Of a stretch of 64,000 nucleotides of DNA, positions 25,159 to 32,129 are shown piece after piece (the stretch's first letter is position 1; every line of letters begins with the position of its first letter). The translations under genes were made by a program, and so were the position numbers. The notes under the pieces are model-generated. The model was not told the origin of the DNA, made no database searches, and saw only the letters and a program-made list of their open reading frames with translations. The stretch lies in NCBI GenBank assembly GCA_030372335.1, contig JAUDCW010000012.1; one strand, given 5' to 3'. The DNA comes from JALCOL01 sp022649665 (GTDB lineage Bacteria; Bacillota; Bacilli; Lactobacillales; Enterococcaceae).

Positions 25159-26430
25159 ATGTTAGATATTCTATTGAAAAATGCGCACTATTTAGATGAA
25201 AATTTTGAACTGCAGCAAAATGATCTTGCGATCAAAGACGGCCGCTTCGTTCCGTTTACCGGCCAAAGCGCCAAAACAACGATTTGTTCTGATAAAGTAT
25301 GGCTTCCCGGTCTGGTCGATAATCATATCCACATCAGCCAGCAATTTCTGCAAGGCAAGCTCTTGTTTGAAAAGCCGATCGTTTGGCAGCGGATCAATGT
25401 TCCGTTCGAAGCTTCGCTGACAAAAGACTTGGTTAAATTATCAGCCAAAACCGCGGCGGCCGTGATGATCAAAAACGGTACGACCTCGTTTATCGACTCC
25501 GGCTGTCCGCTTGCGATCGAAATGATCGATACTTTGAGCGCGATCAAAATGCGCGGAGCGATCGGCTATCAAACGACCGATCTGATCCCATTCGATACCC
25601 TCCGCACAACGCCCGAAGAAGCGTTCGCGCGCAACCTTGAATTGATCGATGCACTGAAAGAAAACGAACTTCTCTCGCCGATCTTAGGGATCACAACGCT
25701 CCCGGCCGCGACGAAAGAACTCCAGGAAAGTGTCCTCGTTTACGGCAAGGAGCAGCATCTATTGACCTCCTGCCACATGAACGAATACGAGTCCGAGATC
25801 CTAAACGTCATCGAAAAAGAAAATCTGCGTCCTTATGAATATTTGGAAAAACTCGGTGCGCTCCACGATAAATTTATCGGTCCGCACAGCTTGTTCCTTT
25901 CTGAAAACGAAAAACAGCTCATCCAAGACAACGATACGAAAGTCGTCCACTGCCCGTATTCGAACAGTGCCAAAGGGATCCCGGAAACCGACGCGCTCCT
26001 TTACCGTCATATCGGGACATACCTTGGAACAGACGGTGCCGGCCACGGCGGTCTCGATATTTTCCGCGAAATGCGTCTTTTCTCGGCGCTGATGCAGCTG
26101 TATTCGAAATCAAAAGGCGATTATGCGCTCGTCAATGCCAAAGAGATCCTCAGCATGGCGACCCACTCCGTCGATCCCGACCTTGGGGCGATCAAAGTCG
26201 GCAAGAAAGCTGATCTGATCTCGCTTGATACCAGCAATCTCGATTATTTATCAGGCGGCATCAATGCCAATACGATGGTCGAGATCGCAAAAGGCAGCCA
26301 CGTCAACGACAGCATCATCGGCGGACACTTCGTCATGAAAGACCGAGAGCTTCTGACGATCGATGAGACGCAATTGAAAGCACAGCTCAAAGAATACAAA
26401 AGCGAACCCAGCTTGATCTCAGCACACTAA
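25159..26430 (+). CDS. Amidohydrolase, cytosine deaminase/TrzA-AtzA type
   Basis: 423 residues. The metal site is visible: DNHIHIS (HxH), SCHMNEYESEI (third His), and GTDGAGHGGLDIF (Asp), with a composite beta domain at both ends (GKKADLISLD near the C-terminus). This is the deaminase/chlorohydrolase branch of the amidohydrolase superfamily. The AGGAGGG site allows ATG at 25159 or GTG at 25156; ATG preferred. As third gene after a nucleobase permease and TauE protein it likely deaminates the imported compound. A dispersed repeat follows. Confidence 0.85.
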   Translation: MLDILLKNAHYLDENFELQQNDLAIKDGRFVPFTGQSAKTTICSDKVWLPGLVDNHIHISQQFLQGKLLFEKPIVWQRINVPFEASLTKDLVKLSAKTAAAVMIKNGTTSFIDSGCPLAIEMIDTLSAIKMRGAIGYQTTDLIPFDTLRTTPEEAFARNLELIDALKENELLSPILGITTLPAATKELQESVLVYGKEQHLLTSCHMNEYESEILNVIEKENLRPYEYLEKLGALHDKFIGPHSLFLSENEKQLIQDNDTKVVHCPYSNSAKGIPETDALLYRHIGTYLGTDGAGHGGLDIFREMRLFSALMQLYSKSKGDYALVNAKEILSMATHSVDPDLGAIKVGKKADLISLDTSNLDYLSGGINANTMVEIAKGSHVNDSIIGGHFVMKDRELLTIDETQLKAQLKEYKSEPSLISAH

Positions 26431-26441
26431 AATCCAGGCTG

Positions 26442-26483
26442 TTCCGAAGAAGCTGCTTTTGAAACACCGTTTATCTGCAAAAA
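26442..26483 (+). repeat. Dispersed repeat, 3-prime part only
   Basis: CCGAAGAAGCTGCTTTTGAA followed by ACACCGTTTATCTGCAAAA equals the last third of the full repeat that starts next to it. Confidence 0.7.
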
Positions 26484-26613
26484 AGAGGCTGGGACAAAAG
26501 TGCCCAGCTTCGAGAAATAAGAAGAAAAATCCGAAAATAGTTTCTTATATTTTTGAGATATTTCGGATTATTTCCGAAGAAGCTGCTTTTGGAACACCGT
26601 TTATCTGCAAAAA
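26484..26613 (+). repeat. Dispersed intergenic repeat, full form
   Basis: Same order of blocks as at 20441-20570, with few differences (GAGGCTGGGACAAAAGTGCC at the start, CCGTTTATCTGC at the end). It runs straight into the terminator shared with the antiporter gene. Confidence 0.8.
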
Positions 26614-26646
26614 AGCCTTCCAACCGAAACGTTGGAAGGCTTTTTT
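26609..26646. terminator. Bidirectional terminator
   Basis: AAAAAAGCCTTCCAAC and GTTGGAAGGCTTTTTT surround a 6-base loop, between convergent amidohydrolase and antiporter genes. Confidence 0.88.
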
Positions 26647-26656
26647 GCTGCACGAG

Positions 26657-27874
26657 TCAAATCGTTTGGTGGTTCTCTTCAACGGTGAACGGCACCATTT
26701 GTTCGGCAGTTTGTTCGGCTGCAGCTTGTGATACTTTCTTTGTAAAAAACTTCAATACCAAAGGCGAGATCAGCGTCGTCAAAAGAATCACGATCACGAG
26801 CGCTGAATAATATTCGTTCGTAAGCAGTTTGCCCACAACACCGAGCTGTAAAATGACCAGCGCCATTTCACCGCGCGAGACCATTCCAGCGCCGATCATC
26901 ATTGAACTATGATTGCCAAAGCCTGAAAATTTGGCGCCGAAGTAGCCGCCGATCAGCTTCGATATCAGGGCAACGATCACAAAGAGTGCGATGAAGATCA
27001 ATTGCTCCCCCAATGCCGCAAATTCGACATTCAAACCGATGCTGACGAAAAATACCGGAATAAATACTGAATAGCCCAGCGCTTCAGTATTGAAATGAAC
27101 TTCTTTGCGAACATCAGTCTGTCCGACCGCGATCCCGGCAAAGAAAGCCCCGATGACCGAACTGAGCCCGACCTTGTCTGCCAAAAAGGCCATCACCAGA
27201 CAAATGATCAGCGAAGTAATAATGACCGCCGAGCTGGCAAACAAACGCTTGCTGAGCTTGAGCAAATATGGTGCGATCCAGCGCACGACAAAATAGATCA
27301 AAACGAAGTAAACGAGCTGCATCCCGATCCCAAAAAGCGATTCACCAGTACTCGTATCGTTTTCACCTGTCAAAAATGAGATCCCAAGACTGACCAGCAA
27401 AACCGTTAAAATATCATCGATGACCGCCGCCCCCAGAATCGTCGTGCCTTCTTTCGTATCGACGACATGCAGCTCTTTCATCACTTCGACCGAGATACTG
27501 ACCGAAGTTGCCGCCAAAACGATCCCGAAAAACAGTGCTTCTTTTCCGTTCACACCCAAAAGCACCCCGGACCCCCAGCTCATCACGATCGGAAAAAGCA
27601 TTCCGAGACACGCAACATAAAGTGCCGGTTTCATATATTTCTTCAGCAAACCGAAATCGCTTTCAATTCCGGCTAAAAACATCAAAAGAATCACGCCGAT
27701 TTCTGAAAACTCTTGGACAAGCATATCGGAATGAACAATATCCAGCATCCCTTTTCCCAAAATGACCCCTACCAACAATTGCCCGATGACCGCTGGTATC
27801 CCGATTTTTTTTGAAAAATGAGACGCCAAAGTCGTGGAAATTAAAATCAGGCTCAAAACCCCAATAAATCCCAT
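26657..27874 (-). CDS. CPA2 family cation:proton antiporter
   Basis: 405 residues and about 12 helices. GIPAVIGQLLVGVILGKGML, GVILLMFLAGIESDF, and the VIDDILTVLLVSL motif (the Asp pair region of the ion site) identify a KefB/NapA-like Na+(K+)/H+ antiporter; SVIGAFFAGIAVGQ and VSRGEMALVILQLGV follow. There is no C-terminal RCK domain, so it is the short NapA-type form. ATG at 27874 with GGGGA; the in-frame extension upstream has no site. It stands alone. Confidence 0.9.
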   Translation of the reverse strand: MGFIGVLSLILISTTLASHFSKKIGIPAVIGQLLVGVILGKGMLDIVHSDMLVQEFSEIGVILLMFLAGIESDFGLLKKYMKPALYVACLGMLFPIVMSWGSGVLLGVNGKEALFFGIVLAATSVSISVEVMKELHVVDTKEGTTILGAAVIDDILTVLLVSLGISFLTGENDTSTGESLFGIGMQLVYFVLIYFVVRWIAPYLLKLSKRLFASSAVIITSLIICLVMAFLADKVGLSSVIGAFFAGIAVGQTDVRKEVHFNTEALGYSVFIPVFFVSIGLNVEFAALGEQLIFIALFVIVALISKLIGGYFGAKFSGFGNHSSMMIGAGMVSRGEMALVILQLGVVGKLLTNEYYSALVIVILLTTLISPLVLKFFTKKVSQAAAEQTAEQMVPFTVEENHQTI

Positions 27875-28174
27875 CGAATCTCCCCTGTCCTGACAAACGA
27901 ATGTGGCTTTCCAATCTGAAAAAGTACGCATCCCAACTGTCATTATTTTTGTTAAAGATAAGTTTAACATAATACCTTTTATCTTTGTGCAAAAATTCTA
28001 CCTTTTAGTAAAAAAATCTCTAAGTTGGATCCGCTTCCAAATTGATTTTATAAGGGTTTTAGTGATCGTTTCTACCACAAAACGCAAAAAGCAGGGACAT
28101 GACGTCAAGCCTTGTCATGTCCCTATTTTCGGATTTTTTCTTATCTCGCAACTTTCGCACCCACGGATCCATGG
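27875..28174. other. Intergenic stretch with one terminator
   Basis: 300 bases between the antiporter start and the end of the aldo-keto reductase. It is AT-rich and holds the antiporter promoter region plus the hairpin at 28085-28125. I see no gene or further element. Confidence 0.6.
28085..28125 (-). terminator. Terminator after minus-strand aldo-keto reductase
   Basis: GGGACATGACG pairs with TTGTCATGTCCC; on the minus strand it is followed by CTGCTTTTTG. The stem resembles the GTGACA-core set seen elsewhere in the window. Confidence 0.65.
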
Positions 28175-29047
28175 TTACTTTTTGGGATCTTCTGAAACTT
28201 TTCGGTAAACTGGGATCTCGCGGTCGCTCCCGTAATCAAAGTGCGCGAGATGTACGAGTACCTCCATATCTTCAGCACTGATCTCAAAATCGACATCCGC
28301 ATTGTTTTTCATATGCGCCGGATTTTCCGTTTTTGCCAGCGGCAGCAGATTCAGCTGCAAACAATAGCGGATCGCAAGCTGCGGGATCGATACTTTGTAT
28401 TTTTGCGCCATCGCAGCGATCACTTCATTATGAAGCATCTCGCCATGCGCGATCGGCGAGTATGCTTCGACGATCAGGCCGTTCTTTTGCGAGAAATCAA
28501 TGACATCAGTCGGTGTGTGGCCGATATGTGCTAAGATCTGATTGACCATCGGTTTGATTTCAGTATGTTTAAATAAATTCTCCAAATCAACGATTTCGAA
28601 ATTCGATACCCCGATCGCGCGCAATTTACCGGCACGGTAGGCCTCTTCAAGAGCCCGCCAAGCCGCGATATTCCCCTCAAAAAAGTGCTTATCTCCTTGA
28701 AAATCTGCCCACGGTTTCGGACTATGGATGATCATCATATCAAGATAATCAATATCTAATTTTCTGAGCGACTCATCGATTGCTGCTCGTGCCCCGTCAT
28801 AATCTTTGATTTCCGCCGCCAGTTTGGTTGTAACAAAAAGTTCTTTGCGGTCCACGCCCGCGGTGCGGACACCTTCGCCGACGCCTTCTTCATTTTCATA
28901 AGCTTCCGCCGTATCGATATGCCGATAGCCGATTTTGACCGCCGTGCGAACGGCTTCCGCTGCTCGATCGTTATCGATCATCCAAGTCCCGAAGCCGATC
29001 TTCGGGATCTTCACGCCATTCATCAACGTATACGTTTCATTCAACAT
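28175..29047 (-). CDS. Aldo-keto reductase
   Basis: 290 residues. AKR signatures: GFGTWMIDNDRAAEAVRTAVKIGYRHIDTAEAYENEEGVGEG (catalytic Asp and Tyr), LFVTTKL (Lys), MMIIHSPKPW (His), and RAIGVSNFEI. NAD(P)H-dependent reduction of an aldehyde or ketone. ATG at 29047 with GCGGGGG upstream. It is divergent from a second AKR gene at 29216; the two share only moderate similarity. Substrate unknown. Confidence 0.9.
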   Translation of the reverse strand: MLNETYTLMNGVKIPKIGFGTWMIDNDRAAEAVRTAVKIGYRHIDTAEAYENEEGVGEGVRTAGVDRKELFVTTKLAAEIKDYDGARAAIDESLRKLDIDYLDMMIIHSPKPWADFQGDKHFFEGNIAAWRALEEAYRAGKLRAIGVSNFEIVDLENLFKHTEIKPMVNQILAHIGHTPTDVIDFSQKNGLIVEAYSPIAHGEMLHNEVIAAMAQKYKVSIPQLAIRYCLQLNLLPLAKTENPAHMKNNADVDFEISAEDMEVLVHLAHFDYGSDREIPVYRKVSEDPKK

Positions 29048-29215
29048 GTTTTTCCCCCGCTTTCTGCCTTTATTATCTATAGAGTGCGGCACGCAAGCAA
29101 GAAAAAAGACTTCTTTGATACATAAATAGCAACGCTGCGAGGCATAATTCTTGCCATCAGGCCGGCCCCAAGGTTTATAGTAAAGAAAACGAACATCAAA
29201 ATGGAGGGCTATTCT

Positions 29216-30067
29216 ATGAAAACGATCAGATTGAGTAACGGCGTAGAAGTGCCGGTGCTGGGCTTCGGGACTTTTCAAATCACCGATCCGCAAGAAGCGG
29301 AGACTGCTGTCGCAAATGCCATCGATGCTGGATACCGTCATATCGATACCGCACAAAGCTATATGAATGAAGAAGCAGTCGGGCGGGGGATCGCGGATGC
29401 CCCGGTCCGCCGCGATGAATTGTTTGTGACAACGAAGATCTGGGTGGAAAATGTCAGTTATGAAGGAGTCAAAACTTCCTTTGAGCGTTCCTTATCCCGC
29501 CTCAAATTGGATTATGTCGATCTGCTGCTGATCCATCAGCCGTATAACGATGTCTTCGGTGCTTGGCGGGCAATGGAGGAATTGCAGACCCAAGGAAAAG
29601 TGCGAGCGATCGGCGTGTCGAATTTCGATGCCGCACGAGTTGTCGACTTGGCAGAATTCAATAAGACCGCACCGCAAGTCGACCAGATCGAGATCAATCC
29701 GTTCCAGCAGCAGGTAAAAACGCTGCAGGCACTGCGGGACGCGAATGTCGCCCCCGAGGCATGGGCCCCGTTCGCAGAAGGAAAACATGGCCTTTTTACC
29801 AATCCAACTTTGGCAAAAATTGCTGAAAAGCATCACAAATCAATCGCGCAAGTGATCTTGCGATGGCTGATCGAACAAGACATCATCGTTTTGGCAAAAT
29901 CAGTCAAACCGGAACGAATGGCACAAAATCTAGATATCTTTGATTTTGAGCTGACGGCCGATGATCAAGCCGCCATCAAAACTCTGGATCAAGAAGAAAG
30001 TCAATTTTTCTCACACACAGATCCTGAAATGGTCCACTGGATGGCCAGCCGGAAATTAAATGTATAA
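29216..30067 (+). CDS. Aldo-keto reductase
   Basis: 283 residues. GFGTFQITDPQEAETAVANAIDAGYRHIDTAQSYMNEEAVG, LFVTTKIW, LLLIHQPYND and RAIGVSNFDAARV carry the catalytic tetrad Asp, Tyr, Lys and His; C-terminal LAKSVKPERMAQNLDIFDFEL is the cofactor-binding strand region. ATG at 29216 with GGAGG nine bases upstream. Followed by a partial dispersed repeat and a terminator. Confidence 0.9.
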   Translation: MKTIRLSNGVEVPVLGFGTFQITDPQEAETAVANAIDAGYRHIDTAQSYMNEEAVGRGIADAPVRRDELFVTTKIWVENVSYEGVKTSFERSLSRLKLDYVDLLLIHQPYNDVFGAWRAMEELQTQGKVRAIGVSNFDAARVVDLAEFNKTAPQVDQIEINPFQQQVKTLQALRDANVAPEAWAPFAEGKHGLFTNPTLAKIAEKHHKSIAQVILRWLIEQDIIVLAKSVKPERMAQNLDIFDFELTADDQAAIKTLDQEESQFFSHTDPEMVHWMASRKLNV

Positions 30068-30073
30068 AAAACG

Positions 30074-30145
30074 TTGAAGCTGCGCAACTTCGGGAAGTAT
30101 GAAAAAAATCCGAAGAAGCTGCTTTTGGAACACCGTTTATCCAAC
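30074..30145 (+). repeat. Dispersed intergenic repeat, diverged and partial
   Basis: GAAGCTGCGCAACTTCGGGAAGTA and then CCGAAGAAGCTGCTTTTGGA, ACACCGTTTAT match the outer parts of the repeat; the central hairpin is shortened. A terminator follows immediately, as with the other copies. Confidence 0.6.
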
Positions 30146-30146
30146 A

Positions 30147-30190
30147 AATGGAGCCGCGACAAGAAAAATCGTCGCGGCTCCATCTTTTTT
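30147..30190 (+). terminator. Terminator after aldo-keto reductase
   Basis: GGAGCCGCGAC and GTCGCGGCTCC flank a 10-base loop; ATCTTTTTT follows. Confidence 0.8.
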
Positions 30191-30191
30191 A

Positions 30192-30533
30192 TTATCTGAA
30201 TAGTGGAAATAGATTGACAACATTGAACAAACTGAATCCACCCAAAATACCCTTTGGTTGAGCGAATTCTTTGATTCTTTGCAGCGCTGCGGATGCTTCT
30301 GCTGAAAATTTTACTTTTTCAACAAGTGCGAGCGCGCACACATTCTCAAATACAGCACCGGCTTGCAGCTGGGGAATCTGTTTCTCTTTGGATACCCGCT
30401 GGACCGCCCCGTCAAGCAGCTGGATCACACCAAAGTACTCTGTCGCATTTGCTTGGTCTTCTTCGAGCAAAATTTTCAATTCCAAAAATAAAGTAATCGC
30501 TTGTTTTTTCTCTTCTTGCCGTTTTTTCTTCAT
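30192..30533 (-). CDS. Small helical protein, possibly bacteriocin-immunity-like
   Basis: 113 residues, Lys-rich N-terminus, predicted four-helix bundle with no membrane segment. Length, charge and helical pattern are reminiscent of the enterocin A immunity family, but no decisive motif is seen and no bacteriocin gene lies nearby. ATG at 30533 with GAGGGG eight bases upstream is preferred over a TTG one codon before. Monocistronic. Confidence 0.5.
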   Translation of the reverse strand: MKKKRQEEKKQAITLFLELKILLEEDQANATEYFGVIQLLDGAVQRVSKEKQIPQLQAGAVFENVCALALVEKVKFSAEASAALQRIKEFAQPKGILGGFSLFNVVNLFPLFR

Positions 30534-30710
30534 CAAATCTGCCCCTCTTTTTTAACAGGCAAAGTAACGGACGATGATTCCTTTTGTTTTTCTCTAACTT
30601 CATATTAACATCAAATCCAGACGAATAGATTACATAATAAAAGTTTTTTTACGACTTATCCATTCAAATAATCTACGTCAATGTACTTGATCTGCACTAC
30701 TTAATTACGC

Positions 30711-30746
30711 AAAAAAACTGAGCGGTCCAACAACTCCGCTCAGGCT
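30711..30746 (-). terminator. Terminator downstream of ROK kinase region
   Basis: On the minus strand CTGAGCGG-N10-CCGCTCAG is followed by seven T. Confidence 0.85.
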
Positions 30747-30768
30747 TATTGATATTTCTTCAGTTTCT

Positions 30769-30953
30769 TCATTTCATTACCAGCTTTTTCTTCTTTATCA
30801 AAAAATAACAAAAAATATATGAAGAGGCGACAAAGAAAAGATACAAAACAATACTTGCGGTTAGCCAGATCCATTGATGGAACAAGCGGCCCTGACAATG
30901 AGAAAAAGCGCTGGCAGAAAAATCAGCAGCTGTGCGACAAAGTTTTCTTTCAT
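30769..30953 (-). pseudogene. Small two-helix membrane protein, apparently frameshifted
   Basis: An ATG at 30953 opens MKENFVAQLLIFLPALFLIV, a hydrophobic helix, but this frame stops soon after (CSINGSG). The next frame continues from the same point with FHQWIWLTASIVLYLFFVA and a Lys-rich end (FLIKKKKLVMK). Joining the two by one shift near 30885 gives a plausible 60-residue two-helix protein just after the ROK kinase and before its terminator. The ribosome binding site is weak. Confidence 0.35.
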
Positions 30954-30997
30954 TGTACTCTTGCCATTCTTTGATTTTTAGCAACTCTTGAACTTTT

Positions 30998-31933
30998 TTA
31001 ATCGATCATCTCATGAACAGACAGACAATAGTATACAGCGCCATAGATCCCGGCATCATTGCCGAGCGCCGCCTTTTTCACACGGTAATTCCCGCGGATC
31101 TGCGGAAAAATGTGTGCGTCGACCACGAGCCGCAACGGAGCAAGCAAAGCGTCGCCTGCTTCAGACAAGCCGCCGCCGATCACGATCTCTTCAACATCGA
31201 TCGTATTCATGATCCCTGCCAGTACCATCCCCAAGCGCTCGATCGTGGCCGCAAGTGCTTCTTGCGCGCGAAGGTCACCCGCGGCAACCCACTTGAAAAT
31301 ATCGACTGCGGTAAATCCCGGATGAACGGCTGCGCGTTCCGGATCAACGACTTTCATCGTTTTGACCAGGCCATTCGCCGAACAGAAAGTTTCTAAGCAA
31401 TTGATATTTCCGCAACCGCAAAGCCGTTGTTCAGATGAGGAGATCGGGATATGGCCGATTTCGCCGCCGGAAGAGTGGACACCGTTCAAGACTTTTCCGT
31501 TGAGCACGATCCCGCCGCCAACACCAGTCCCGAGTGTTACGAACAGCAAATTTCGTTTGCCCTTGGAAACCCCTTGCCACATTTCGCCGAGTGCCGCCGC
31601 ATTCGCGTCATTAATCAGTGCGACTGGGATCCCGAGCCGATCCTCGAGTCCTTTTTTGAGCGGCAGCTTTTTCCAGCCAAGATTGACTGCCTCCAAAACG
31701 GTTGCCCCAGAAAGCGAGATCGGTCCAGGGACCCCGATGCCGATACCTTTGACATTCTTAAGCGCAGTCGGCAGCGCGTTTTCAATGCTTTCAGCGATTT
31801 CACTTGGAATATAAGCGCCGTTCTCTGCAAGATTCGTTGGGATCCGCCATTTTTTTCCGATCTTCCCCGCTTGATCGATCAAAGCGAATTTGATCATCGT
31901 TCCGCCGATATCGATCCCGATATATTGCTTCAT
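30998..31933 (-). CDS. ROK family sugar kinase, glucokinase-like
   Basis: 311 residues. ATP site YIGIDIGGTMIKFALID, ROK signature region with zinc ligands (GEIGHIPISSSEQRLCGCGNINCLETF), VTLGTGVGGGIVLNGK and VIGGGLSEAGD. It phosphorylates glucose or a related hexose in the cytosol. ATG at 31933 with GGAGGTG. No sugar transporter is adjacent, so glucokinase is the default reading, with fructokinase or an amino-sugar kinase possible. Confidence 0.85.
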   Translation of the reverse strand: MKQYIGIDIGGTMIKFALIDQAGKIGKKWRIPTNLAENGAYIPSEIAESIENALPTALKNVKGIGIGVPGPISLSGATVLEAVNLGWKKLPLKKGLEDRLGIPVALINDANAAALGEMWQGVSKGKRNLLFVTLGTGVGGGIVLNGKVLNGVHSSGGEIGHIPISSSEQRLCGCGNINCLETFCSANGLVKTMKVVDPERAAVHPGFTAVDIFKWVAAGDLRAQEALAATIERLGMVLAGIMNTIDVEEIVIGGGLSEAGDALLAPLRLVVDAHIFPQIRGNYRVKKAALGNDAGIYGAVYYCLSVHEMID

Positions 31934-32075
31934 TATAAGCACCTCCGTGTCTTTTTTCGAAAGAATTATTGCGTATTTTCCTAATTATAACAGGTTTTCG
32001 GCGTTATCTATATATGAGCAGCCGTAAGACTGACGAAGTTGCGGCAAAGGCAAGCCGTTTTTTGAAATAATCGAA

Positions 32076-32113
32076 AAACGGGCCGGTGACATACATGATG
32101 TCACGGCCCGATA
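32076..32113 (-). terminator. Terminator after mgtA, GTGACA-core stem
   Basis: On the minus strand GGGCCGTGACAT pairs with ATGTCACCGGCCC, followed by GTTTTTCG, about 20 bases after the mgtA stop. Confidence 0.8.
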
Positions 32114-32129
32114 GCCGATAAGCAGCGTT

